Under the pieces are notes generated by a model. That model searched no databases and was not told where the DNA came from. It was given only the letters and a program-made list of their open reading frames with translations. 64,000 nt of DNA. Origin: Pseudomonas sp. NFR16. Its GTDB lineage: Bacteria; Pseudomonadota; Gammaproteobacteria; Pseudomonadales; Pseudomonadaceae. The DNA is taken from contig NZ_FNYJ01000006.1 in the NCBI RefSeq assembly GCF_900108875.1, positions 310,001 to 374,000 of the forward strand, in the 5' to 3' direction. The position numbers and the translations under genes are program-made. Positions 7,316 through 15,172 of the stretch are shown one piece after another; the first letter of the stretch is position 1, and each line of letters starts with the position of its first letter.

Positions 7316-8659
7316 TCAGCGGACCAGGCACGGCTGCTTGTTGTTGAATTTCCAGTCTGGAACGAGGAACTGCATGGCCACGCTGTCATCGCGCGCGCCC
7401 AGGCCCATGCCTTTGTACAGCTCATGCGCCTTGGCCACCTGGTCCATGTCGATTTCCACGCCCAGCCCCGGCTTCTTCGGCACTTGCACGTTGCCGCCGA
7501 TGATCTGCAACGGCGCTTTGGTCAGACGCTGACCGTCCTGCCAGATCCAGTGCGTGTCGATCGCGGTAATGTTGCCCGGCGCAGCGGCGGCCGCGTGGGT
7601 GAACATCGCCAGAGAGATGTCGAAGTGGTTGTTGGAATGCGAGCCCCAGGTCAGGCCCCATTCGTTGCACATCTGCGCCACGCGCACCGAGCCTTGCATG
7701 GTCCAGAAATGCGGGTCCGCCAGTGGGATGTCCACCGACTGCAACTGGATCGCGTGGCCCATCTCGCGCCAGTCGGTGGCGATCATGTTCGTGGCCGTGC
7801 GAAGGCCGGTGGCGCGGCGGAATTCGGCCATCACCTCGCGTCCCGAGTAACCGTTTTCCGCACCGCACGGGTCTTCGGCGTACGCCAGCACCTTATGTTG
7901 ATCGCGGCACAGACGAATGGCTTCTTTCAACGACCAGGCGCCGTTCGGGTCAAGGGTGATGCGCGCTTTCGGAAAACGCTCGGCCAGCGCGGTCACCGCT
8001 TCGATTTCCGCATCGCCGCTGAGCACGCCGCCCTTGAGCTTGAAGTCCTCGAAACCGTATTGCGCGTACGCTGCCTCGGCCAGACGCACCACGGCTTCCG
8101 GGGTCAGGGCCTCCTCGTGACGCACGCGAAACCAGTCGTTCTCGGCGTCGTTTTCCGTGCGATAGGGCAGGTTGGTTTTCTTCTGGTCGCCGACGTAGAA
8201 CAGGTAACCGAGCATTTTCACCTGGTCGCGTTGCTGGCCTTCGCCGAGCAGGGCCGCCACCGGCACTTCCAGGTGCTGGCCAAGCAGGTCGAGCACGGCC
8301 GCTTCGATGCCCGTCACTGCGTGAATCGTGATGCGCAGGTCGAACGTCTGCAGGCCGCGACCGCCGGCGTCGCGTTCGGCAAAAGTGCGGCGCACGTCAT
8401 TGAGAATTTTCTGATAGTCGCCAACGGTGCTGCCGACGACCAGCGAGCGGGCGTCTTCCAGGGTCTGACGAATTTTCTCACCGCCAGGAATCTCGCCGAC
8501 ACCGGTATGCCCGGCGTTGTCCTTGAGGATGACAATGTTGCGGGTGAAATAAGGCCCGTGGGCGCCGCTCAGGTTGAGCAGCATGTCGTCATGGCCGGCA
8601 ACCGGAATGACCTGCATCTCGGTGATGACGGGAGTGCTGCCGGAGTTCTGTGTGGTCAT
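7316..8659 (-). CDS. gudD: Glucarate dehydratase
   Basis: A 447-aa enolase-superfamily enzyme converting D-glucarate to 5-keto-4-deoxy-D-glucarate; length matches E. coli GudD (446). The N-terminal capping domain (1-150) includes the GEIPGGEKIR loop. The barrel carries the second-strand Lys pair region FKLKGG, the metal-binding LDPNGAWSL and AEDPCG, ATNMIATDW, and the C-terminal GSHSNNHFDISLAMFTH. The importer gene lies 49 bases upstream on the same strand, so importer and dehydratase likely form one operon. The FadR-type regulator beyond the importer is the obvious candidate repressor. Confidence 0.95.
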   Translation of the reverse strand: MTTQNSGSTPVITEMQVIPVAGHDDMLLNLSGAHGPYFTRNIVILKDNAGHTGVGEIPGGEKIRQTLEDARSLVVGSTVGDYQKILNDVRRTFAERDAGGRGLQTFDLRITIHAVTGIEAAVLDLLGQHLEVPVAALLGEGQQRDQVKMLGYLFYVGDQKKTNLPYRTENDAENDWFRVRHEEALTPEAVVRLAEAAYAQYGFEDFKLKGGVLSGDAEIEAVTALAERFPKARITLDPNGAWSLKEAIRLCRDQHKVLAYAEDPCGAENGYSGREVMAEFRRATGLRTATNMIATDWREMGHAIQLQSVDIPLADPHFWTMQGSVRVAQMCNEWGLTWGSHSNNHFDISLAMFTHAAAAAPGNITAIDTHWIWQDGQRLTKAPLQIIGGNVQVPKKPGLGVEIDMDQVAKAHELYKGMGLGARDDSVAMQFLVPDWKFNNKQPCLVR

Positions 8660-8708
8660 GGCTAAATCCTTAGTGGTACGTGAAGCCGTAGCAACGAGGT
8701 TTCAGGGA

Positions 8709-10058
8709 TCAGGAATGGCTGGCGGTTGCGCTGACTTTTTCGACTGGCACGGCACCGGGCTTTGGCGTCGTGCGCACGGTGAATACCAGAATCGCGGCGA
8801 TGATTGAGGTCGCGGTCAAGCCGTAGAGGCCGCCCTGGATGGAGCCGGTCTGCTGTTCGAGGATGCCGAAGGTGGTCGGCGCAACGAAGCCGCCAAGGTT
8901 GCCCACCGAGTTGATCAACGCGATGACGCCTGCGGCGATGCGTGCATCCAGGTAGCCCTGCGGGATTGGCCAGAACAGCGACGAAGCCGATTTGAAGCCC
9001 ATGGCCGCGAAGCAGATGGCGATGAACGCGAAAACCGGGCCGCCGGTGGTGGACATGAACATCCCTGCGGCTGCAATCAGCAATGCCGTCGCGACCCATG
9101 CCTGCTGATGCTTCCACTTGGCCGACAATGAGGCGAAGCCGTACATGCAGACGATGGCGATGAACCAGGGAATCGAGTTGAATAAGCCGACCTGGAAGTC
9201 GGTCAGATCGCCCATTTTCTTGATGATGCTGGGCAGCCAGAACGTCGCGGCATAAATGGTCAGTTGGATGAAGAAATACATCAGGCAGAACAGGATGATC
9301 TGCGGATCCTTGAGCAGCTTGCCAATGGTCAGCTTGACCGGGCTCGCGGCCTCACGGGCACGCTGTTCGGCGTCGATGGCCTCGACCAGCGCGTCCTTTT
9401 CGGCGGCGCTCAGCCACTTGGCATCGTGGGGTTTGGAGTCCAGCCAGAACCAGACGAAGAAGCACAGGCCGACCGAGAACATCCCCTCGATGAAGTACAT
9501 CCACTGCCAGCCGTGCATGCCCAGGCCTTCGATCTGCAGCAGCAGGCCGGAGAGCGGTCCGGAAATCAGCGAGGCGAATGCCGAGCCGCTGAGGAAGATC
9601 GCAATCGCCTTGCCCCGTTCGACGCTTGGCAGCCAGCGGGTGAAGTAATAGATCACCCCGGGGAAGAACCCTGCCTCGGCCACACCCAGCAGAAAACGCA
9701 GGATGTAGAAATGGGTTTCGGTCTGGATGAACGCCATGCCGGCGGCCACCAGACCCCAGGTCAGCATGATGCGGGTCAGCCAGATGCGTGCGCCGACCTT
9801 CTGCAGAAGGATGTTGGAGGGGACTTCGAACAGCGCGTACGCGATGAAGAACAAGCCGGCGCCGAAGCCGTAGGCAGCAGCGCCGATGCCCAGGTCATGT
9901 TCCATGTGACTACGTACGAAGCCGATATTGACCCGGTCGATGTAGTTGACGATGAACATGATGACGAACAGCGGCAGGATGTGGCGTTTGACTTTCGAGA
10001 CCGCCGACAGCAAGACGGAATCGTCCGCGTCATGCACCCGAGATGAGGATGTGTTCAC
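8709..10058 (-). CDS. MFS transporter, ACS family (glucarate/galactarate-type importer)
   Basis: A 449-aa major-facilitator protein with 12 predicted TM segments. The N-half has the family signature FVIMFIVNYIDRVNIGF, followed by FEVPSNILLQKVGARIW and RFLLGVAEAGFFPGVIYY, typical of anion:cation symporters such as GudP, GarP and phthalate/tartrate carriers. A charged central loop (about 215-255) separates the two halves. It probably imports glucarate (or galactarate) with protons, inferred from the adjacent gudD. The divergent regulator at 10399 and the palindrome between them suggest substrate-induced expression. Confidence 0.9.
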   Translation of the reverse strand: MNTSSSRVHDADDSVLLSAVSKVKRHILPLFVIMFIVNYIDRVNIGFVRSHMEHDLGIGAAAYGFGAGLFFIAYALFEVPSNILLQKVGARIWLTRIMLTWGLVAAGMAFIQTETHFYILRFLLGVAEAGFFPGVIYYFTRWLPSVERGKAIAIFLSGSAFASLISGPLSGLLLQIEGLGMHGWQWMYFIEGMFSVGLCFFVWFWLDSKPHDAKWLSAAEKDALVEAIDAEQRAREAASPVKLTIGKLLKDPQIILFCLMYFFIQLTIYAATFWLPSIIKKMGDLTDFQVGLFNSIPWFIAIVCMYGFASLSAKWKHQQAWVATALLIAAAGMFMSTTGGPVFAFIAICFAAMGFKSASSLFWPIPQGYLDARIAAGVIALINSVGNLGGFVAPTTFGILEQQTGSIQGGLYGLTATSIIAAILVFTVRTTPKPGAVPVEKVSATASHS

Positions 10059-10398
10059 TCTGATTAACTCCCACTGATTATTTTTATGCGGGTTGGAGCG
10101 TCTGTGTGTGACAAGGTGTGTGCGCCTTGTTGTTAGTCATCATACAAGTTAGGGCGGCTTGCGCAACCGGTTTTGCGGGGCTTGCAGGAATTTTTTTGCC
10201 GGAATAATCTTGCTTGTCTGACAAGTTGAATAAGTGGCTGCCAGCCTTGAGAAGCCCTGTTTTGCGGGTGTTCGGCTATTCGTATAGCGCTTGCTGCTGT
10301 TCGCAAGCGGCGGTGGAATCGACCGGTCGAGCCCGAGAAAGTACAAGTGCGCCGGATGCGATTCCGACGTAAAATCTGCCACTGATCGGACAACCTCC
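10059..10398. other. Regulatory intergenic region between importer and FadR-type regulator
   Basis: 340 bases with no gene, between divergent transcription units. It is A+T-richer than its flanks. It contains a 13-bp palindrome CTTGTCTGACAAG at 10213-10225 and, near the importer start, related words GTGACAAGG (about 10107-10115) and, on the minus strand, CTTGTATGATGAC (about 10137-10149). These recurring CTTGT/ACAAG half-sites suit a GntR/FadR regulator. Confidence 0.5.
10213..10225. promoter_or_regulatory. Candidate FadR-type operator
   Basis: CTTGTCTGACAAG is a perfect dyad around a central T. FadR-subfamily regulators commonly bind short palindromes built on TTGT...ACAA. It lies midway between the regulator start (10399) and the importer start (10058). 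A second imperfect version (CTTGTATGATGAC on the minus strand) lies about 80 bases upstream of the importer ATG, where it could block its promoter. Confidence 0.45.
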
Positions 10399-11112
10399 AT
10401 GCCGATGCCATCTACCACCGCCCCGAAGAGACGCCAGCACAGTCTCGCCACCGATCTGGTCACCGATCTGAGTCAGCGCATCCTGATGGGCCGCATCGCA
10501 CCAGGTGCCAAGCTGCCGTCCGAGAGCGAAATCGTCCGCGAGCATGGCGTCAGCCGGACAGTCGTGCGCGAAGCCATTTCCAAGTTGCAGGCTTCAGGGC
10601 TGGTGGAAACCCATCAGGGCAAGGGCACCTTCGTGTTGCCGCGTTCGGAGCAGAGCGGCTTGCACCTTAAGATGGAGACCGTGTTCAGCGTGCGGCACAT
10701 CATCGAACTGCGCATGGGGCTTGAAACCCAGGCCGTCGCCCTGGCGGCACAGCGTCGTACTCAGGAGCAACTGGTGGCGATGCGCGCGGCGCTGGATGAC
10801 TATCAGGATCTGCTCGCCAAAGAGGACAGCTGCGTGGAAGCAGACCGGCGCTTTCATCTGTTAATCGCCGAGGCGACGGGCAATCCTTATTTCGTCGAAA
10901 TTCTGCAGAACCTCGGCAACGCCGTTATCCCGCGCAGCCGCATCGCCTCGAGCGAGCGCGCAGGGTCGAGCCTCACGCACCATGCTTACCTGGCGAACCT
11001 TGAACACGAGGCGATCCTGGCCGCCATCCGCCGCCAGGACCCCGACGCCGCACGCGCCGCCATGTGGACACACCTGAGCAACAGCCGCGAACGGCTGGCA
11101 CCTGTGGAATAA
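10399..11112 (+). CDS. FadR-family (GntR) transcriptional regulator
   Basis: A 237-aa regulator. The N-terminal winged helix (about 13-80) includes the GntR signature LPSESEIVREHGVSRTVVREAISKL split over residues 38-62, then the wing GLVETHQGKGTFVLP. The C-terminal FCD ligand domain (about 95-225) has the metal-site pattern of FadR-subfamily sensors: D in EADRRFH, H in RFHLLI, and later histidines in LTHHAYL and LEHEAIL. Start at 10399 because the family fold begins MPMPSTTAPKRRQHS; an upstream in-frame ATG adds an unrelated Cys-rich stretch. It probably senses a sugar acid and represses the divergent importer-gudD operon. Confidence 0.88.
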   Translation: MPMPSTTAPKRRQHSLATDLVTDLSQRILMGRIAPGAKLPSESEIVREHGVSRTVVREAISKLQASGLVETHQGKGTFVLPRSEQSGLHLKMETVFSVRHIIELRMGLETQAVALAAQRRTQEQLVAMRAALDDYQDLLAKEDSCVEADRRFHLLIAEATGNPYFVEILQNLGNAVIPRSRIASSERAGSSLTHHAYLANLEHEAILAAIRRQDPDAARAAMWTHLSNSRERLAPVE

Positions 11113-11123
11113 GGGAAACCAGC

Positions 11124-11189
11124 CTTCCCGGCTAAAGCCAGTCCTACGGAAAGGTTGCTGCGTCTGTAGGACCGGCTTCAGCCGGGAAG
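11124..11189. repeat. REPIN, GTAGGACCGGC family
   Basis: Inverted arms 11124-11147 and 11166-11189 with two mismatches between them (AAAGCCAG versus CCGGCTTC). Same family as the pair at 122-187, including the 18-base spacer length. It lies between the regulator stop and the lipoprotein gene. Confidence 0.85.
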
Positions 11190-11232
11190 AGGCCGGTGCA
11201 TCCGACGGCTATGCAGTGGCTGCGAATCAGCC

Positions 11233-11323
11233 TTCGCGAGCAAGCTCGCTCCCACGAAATGTGTGTCTGGTCAGAGAGCTCGGGAATGCCCGAGATCCTT
11301 GTGGGAGTGAGCTTGCTCACGAA
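11233..11323. repeat. REPIN, GTGGGAGYGAGCTTGCTCRCGAA family
   Basis: Arms at 11233-11255 and 11301-11323 are inverted with two compensating-looking mismatches (GCGAGC...GCTCGCG versus GTGAGC...GCTCACG). The spacer contains its own dyad (CTCGGGAATGCCCGAG). A decayed copy of this spacer and of one arm recurs in inverse orientation near 24329-24377. Confidence 0.85.
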
Positions 11324-11343
11324 GGCGTCGGTGATACCGCCGG

Positions 11344-12516
11344 CTATCCAGGACCTGTCCCCAGAACCCCAGCCATGACGCCCGTCTGCCATTCGAAATA
11401 TGGGTTGTAGGTCAGGCGGGCGAACACTTTGCCCGGTTCGCGGTGGCCCCAGTCGGAGTACCACACGGGCTCGCCGTCCAGGCATTTGCGCATGGCTTCG
11501 GTTTCCTGTCCGTTCCAGCAGATCCTCTGATTGCCGTCCTTGCCATAGAGAGGGTCGTCCGGGGAGAACATCAGGCCCATGTGCGAGAACTGGGCGATGC
11601 GGTACGCCGGCATAAAGTCATTGCGCACCAACACCCGAGGCGTTTTCGCCGCCGTGGCAGGGTTGTCGCCGTACCAGATGAGGCGGCTGTCGGGATGGTT
11701 GAAGCGTGTGTTGAAGGTGTCCAGCACGAAAGCGGTGTCGAGCACCGAATCGTGCTGGGTGATGGCGACAAACACCGGCTTGTCGTAAGGCACCTGTTTC
11801 AGATGCTTCTGCGCCAGCAGCGCGCTGCGATAGAACTGCGCGAAGCCATTGGTGGGCACGTTCAAGTAGCGCACCGGCGTTTGCATGGGTCGTATGCCGT
11901 CGTCGGGCTTGGCCAGCCAGGGGCGGAACCAGCCGATGTATTGCGTGAGCCAGGCGTAGGTGTTTTCGGGTTTGAACGCAGGAGAAAACAGCACCAGCCC
12001 GGCGATTTCCGGGTGTTCATAGGCGTAGTCGAGCACCAGATTCGCGCCGGTGGAGAACCCGCCCAAGTACACCGTCGGGACCTCGCGCTGCAGAATCTGC
12101 GTCTGTTCGCGCACCACTTGCTGCCATTGCCCCAGCGTGACGTCGAGCATGTCGGCCGGCTTGCTGCCGTGCCCCGGCAACAGCACCGTGCGCACCAGAA
12201 AACCCTGTTGGGCGAGTTTCTGGCCGACATCGTTGAACGACCACGGCGAGTCGCCCAGGCCATGTACCAGCAAGATGCCGCGCGTGGGCGCTGCGTCGGG
12301 ACGCCATTCGCGGGGCGCATTCCACTCGATTTCGGCAGCATGATCGTCGGTCTGGAAGGTGCGATTCTGCTGCATCCACGCGATGGTCTGCTGGCGGTAG
12401 TCGGCGAAGCTTGCCTGGCCCAGAGGCACCTCGCCGGAGGCGCAGGCCTGCAAGGTCAGGGCGCATAAAAGCAGTGCTGGACGGCAGAGAAGGGCGCGCA
12501 CGATGGGCTTTGGCAT
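11344..12516 (-). CDS. Lipoprotein alpha/beta hydrolase
   Basis: A 390-aa predicted lipoprotein. The signal peptide ends at a lipobox LTLQAC, with lipidated C25. The hydrolase core has the oxyanion region HGLGDSPW (H85), nucleophile S155 in GGFSTGAN, an acidic residue near ITQHDSVLD, and a late His in AQFSHMGLMF. Start at 12516 places the signal peptide at the N-terminus; a longer frame to 12681 would prepend 55 unlike residues. It is probably an envelope-anchored esterase or lipase of unknown substrate. It is divergent from cdaR, with a TGGCAC palindrome between them. Confidence 0.85.
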   Translation of the reverse strand: MPKPIVRALLCRPALLLCALTLQACASGEVPLGQASFADYRQQTIAWMQQNRTFQTDDHAAEIEWNAPREWRPDAAPTRGILLVHGLGDSPWSFNDVGQKLAQQGFLVRTVLLPGHGSKPADMLDVTLGQWQQVVREQTQILQREVPTVYLGGFSTGANLVLDYAYEHPEIAGLVLFSPAFKPENTYAWLTQYIGWFRPWLAKPDDGIRPMQTPVRYLNVPTNGFAQFYRSALLAQKHLKQVPYDKPVFVAITQHDSVLDTAFVLDTFNTRFNHPDSRLIWYGDNPATAAKTPRVLVRNDFMPAYRIAQFSHMGLMFSPDDPLYGKDGNQRICWNGQETEAMRKCLDGEPVWYSDWGHREPGKVFARLTYNPYFEWQTGVMAGVLGTGPG

Positions 12517-12552
12517 AGGGGAACGGCTGGCTCGACATGTCAGAAGGAGATT

Positions 12553-12565
12553 TGGCACTGTGCCA
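12553..12565. promoter_or_regulatory. Palindrome between the lipoprotein hydrolase and cdaR
   Basis: TGGCACTGTGCCA is a perfect 13-bp dyad, 37 bases upstream of the hydrolase start and 142 bases upstream of cdaR. Such a dyad in a divergent promoter region is a plausible operator, possibly for CdaR, but the CdaR recognition sequence is not known to me. Confidence 0.35.
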
Positions 12566-12706
12566 TGGCTGGCGTGCGCCGGGTATCTGCAGGCTCGCCA
12601 TCGGGGCAGGAACTTCACGCAAAAATCAGGCAGACTCCGCTGAATTATAAAAACCCTATCGTGATGTGTATGAACGCTCAACCACTGTTTTCAATGGAAG
12701 CATGCC

Positions 12707-13792
12707 ATGTTCGCCCTTGATCATGCCCTGGCGCAGGACATCGTCGATCGGGCGATGGCGATCCTGCCGTGCAACGTCAACGTGATGGACTACCTGGGCA
12801 TCATCATCGGCAGCGGTGAGGCGGAGCGTCTGTATACGCGTCATGAAGGGGCGCAGCTGGTGTTGGCCAACCGCCGCGTGGTGGAAATCGATTCGCATAC
12901 CGCCAGACAACTCAACGGCGTGCGACCGGGGGTGAACCTGCCATTGATGCTCGATCATCAACTGGTGGGCGTGTTGGGCATCACCGGCGAACCGGACCAG
13001 GTGCGTGTGTACGCGGAGCTGGTGAAAATGACTGCGGAAATGCTCATGGAGCATCGGCGCCAGCAGGCCGATCAGCAATGGCGCCATCAGCGCAGCGAGG
13101 ACCTGCTGTCGCGCCTGTTGCTGGGCGACAGCGCCGCGCACCTGATTGTCGAAGCCGAGCAACTGGGTCTGCAGCCACAGCTGCCGCGCCAGGCCGTCCT
13201 GCTTGAGCTGCCGCCGGAGTCCAGTCATGCCGGTCAGGTGGCCGCGTGGCTCAACGGACGGTATGCCAACAGTTGGTGCGTCTCCTGCGAGCCGGGCCTG
13301 ATCTACTGGTGCCGCGCTGCCGGCAAGGACCGTGATGATGCGTTGCTGCTGGCGCAGTTCGACGAACAGGGCTGGCCGATGCAACGCATGCTGACGGTCG
13401 AGCCCTCGACGGATCTGACCACATTGCGCAACGCCTGCTCCGCCGCCCGGGACCTCCTCGACTACGCCCGGCACATTCAGCCGCACCTGAAATTGCTGCG
13501 TCTGGCCAGTCATCGCCTGGCCGTGCTGTTCTGGCGCAACCGCCATGACTGGCTGGCCGAAGGCGTCGCCGAACCGATCGCGCGCCTGCAAGGCAACGTG
13601 CAATTGCTCGATACGTTGCGCGCATGGTTCGACTACAGCGGCGAAAGTCAGGCCTGCGCCGATGCGCTGGGCATCCATCGCAACAGCTTGCGTTATCGCC
13701 TGGAGAAGATCGCCGAGGTCAGCGGTTGCGACCCTTATCGCACCGGCGACCTGCTGCGCTTGTATCTGGGCATGCAGATGGTGCCCCGCTGA
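12707..13792 (+). CDS. cdaR: Sugar diacid utilisation regulator CdaR
   Basis: A 361-aa transcription activator. The N-terminal sugar-diacid recognition domain (about 1-135) starts LDHALAQDIVDRAMAIL and includes MDYLGIIIGSG and RPGVNLPLMLDHQLVGVLGITG. A middle GGDEF-like/PucR-type segment follows. The C-terminal PucR helix-turn-helix (about 300-355) is QACADALGIHRNSLRYRLEKI. In E. coli CdaR activates glucarate, galactarate and glycerate genes. Here it lies 203 bases upstream of glycerate kinase on the same strand, separated by a strong terminator, so kinase transcription likely starts separately. Confidence 0.92.
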   Translation: MFALDHALAQDIVDRAMAILPCNVNVMDYLGIIIGSGEAERLYTRHEGAQLVLANRRVVEIDSHTARQLNGVRPGVNLPLMLDHQLVGVLGITGEPDQVRVYAELVKMTAEMLMEHRRQQADQQWRHQRSEDLLSRLLLGDSAAHLIVEAEQLGLQPQLPRQAVLLELPPESSHAGQVAAWLNGRYANSWCVSCEPGLIYWCRAAGKDRDDALLLAQFDEQGWPMQRMLTVEPSTDLTTLRNACSAARDLLDYARHIQPHLKLLRLASHRLAVLFWRNRHDWLAEGVAEPIARLQGNVQLLDTLRAWFDYSGESQACADALGIHRNSLRYRLEKIAEVSGCDPYRTGDLLRLYLGMQMVPR

Positions 13793-13868
13793 GCCAGACG
13801 TGCCGCGTCGAGGAGCGATTACCGGTCCATCGCCTCGACTTCGACCCTTGCGCGCACGCGCTTTATCC

Positions 13869-13895
13869 ACCTGCGCGCAAACCGCAGGTTTTTTT
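13869..13895 (+). terminator. Rho-independent terminator after cdaR
   Basis: Stem ACCTGCG (13869-13875) and CGCAGGT (13883-13889) around a 7-base loop, followed directly by seven T residues. It ends the cdaR transcript 77 bases after the stop and about 100 bases before glycerate kinase. Confidence 0.85.
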
Positions 13896-13995
13896 GTTCG
13901 GATGAACAACGCACCGAGGCGGCGGTTGTGCGAAGGTCAGGCGGAATGTCCTGGAGATAATGAGAAGATCGCGATCATCGGATAAGGAGAACAAT

Positions 13996-15132
13996 ATGAA
14001 AATCGTCATCGCCCCGGATTCCTTCAAGGACAGCCTGAGCGCCCAAGGCGTGGCGCAGGCCATCGCCAGCGGACTGCGAGAAGTGTGGCCGCAGGCCAGT
14101 CTTATCGAATGCCCCATGGCGGACGGCGGCGAAGGCACCATCGAGGCCGTACTGGCCGCCTGCGATGGCCAGTGGATGACGCGTCAGGTCAGCGGACCGC
14201 TTGGCCAGCCGGTGCAGGCGCAGTGGGGATGGCTGGCGCAGACACGCACCGCGATCATCGAAATGGCCATGGCCAGCGGACTGCAGCTGTTGGCGCTCGA
14301 GGAACGCGATGCCACCGTGACCAGCACCTACGGCACCGGCGAGCTGATCAGCGCGGCGCTGGACGAAGGCGCGCAGCGCATTATTCTGGCGATCGGCGGT
14401 TCGGCCACCAACGACGCAGGCACCGGCATGCTTGCAGCGCTGGGCGCACGTTTCCTGGACCGCGACCACCAAGCCCTGCCAGCGGGTGGTCTGGCGCTGG
14501 CGCAAGTTGCACACATCGATCTGCAGGGCCTGGACTCACGGGTTAAAGGCGTGCAGTTCGAGGTGGCCGCCGACGTCAACAACCCGCTGTGCGGGCCCCA
14601 CGGCGCATCGCATATCTTTGGCCCGCAGAAGGGCGCGTCCACCGAGCAAGTGCTGGCGCTGGACGCTGCGCTGGCGCATTTCGCCGAGTGCTCAAAGGAG
14701 GTGCTGGGCAAGGACGAGAGCGAATACCCCGGCAGCGGCGCCGCCGGTGGCATGGGCTTCGCGGCCAGGGCCTACCTGAACGCGTCGTTCCGTCCGGGCG
14801 TTGAAGTCGTGGCGGACCTGACCGGGCTGGAAGCGGCCCTCGAAGATGCCGATCTGGTCATCACCGGAGAAGGGCGTTTCGATGCGCAGACCTTGCGAGG
14901 CAAGACGCCGTTTGGCGTGGCGAAGATCGCCCGGCGGCGCAATGTGCCAGTGATCGTGCTGGCCGGAACCCTGGGTGATGGCTACGCCGACCTTTACGAG
15001 CACGGCATCAGCGCCGCGTTTGCCCTGACCAGCGGCCCGATGACCCTGGATCAGGCCTGCCGTGACGCCGCCGTCCTGCTTCACGATCGTGCGCGGGATC
15101 TGGCGCGGGTCTGGGCGCTGGCCGCACGGTGA
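13996..15132 (+). CDS. Glycerate kinase (GarK/GlxK type)
   Basis: A 378-aa glycerate kinase of the GckA/GarK class, phosphorylating glycerate to 2-phosphoglycerate with ATP. Family signatures are MKIVIAPDSFKDSLSA at the N-terminus, CPMADGGEGT, the GIGGSATNDAGTGML-type nucleotide loop (here LAIGGSATNDAG), and GAAGGMGFAARAYL. AAGGAG at 13984-13989 fixes the ATG at 13996. It is the last step of glucarate/galactarate or glyoxylate breakdown to central metabolism. Its neighbour cdaR suggests control by sugar diacids or glycerate. Confidence 0.93.
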   Translation: MKIVIAPDSFKDSLSAQGVAQAIASGLREVWPQASLIECPMADGGEGTIEAVLAACDGQWMTRQVSGPLGQPVQAQWGWLAQTRTAIIEMAMASGLQLLALEERDATVTSTYGTGELISAALDEGAQRIILAIGGSATNDAGTGMLAALGARFLDRDHQALPAGGLALAQVAHIDLQGLDSRVKGVQFEVAADVNNPLCGPHGASHIFGPQKGASTEQVLALDAALAHFAECSKEVLGKDESEYPGSGAAGGMGFAARAYLNASFRPGVEVVADLTGLEAALEDADLVITGEGRFDAQTLRGKTPFGVAKIARRRNVPVIVLAGTLGDGYADLYEHGISAAFALTSGPMTLDQACRDAAVLLHDRARDLARVWALAAR

Positions 15133-15172
15133 ATCCGCGCAGCCACGCTGTCGGTCTGCCCGCAGGCATGGG

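Noticed and set aside
11124..11323. Regular repeats considered as a CRISPR array
   Set aside because: The units are inverted pairs of REP words, not direct repeats with constant spacers; no cas genes are present.
12656..13909. A 417-codon minus-strand frame opposite cdaR
   Set aside because: CdaR motifs on the plus strand are complete; the antisense product is Gln/His-rich low-complexity sequence.
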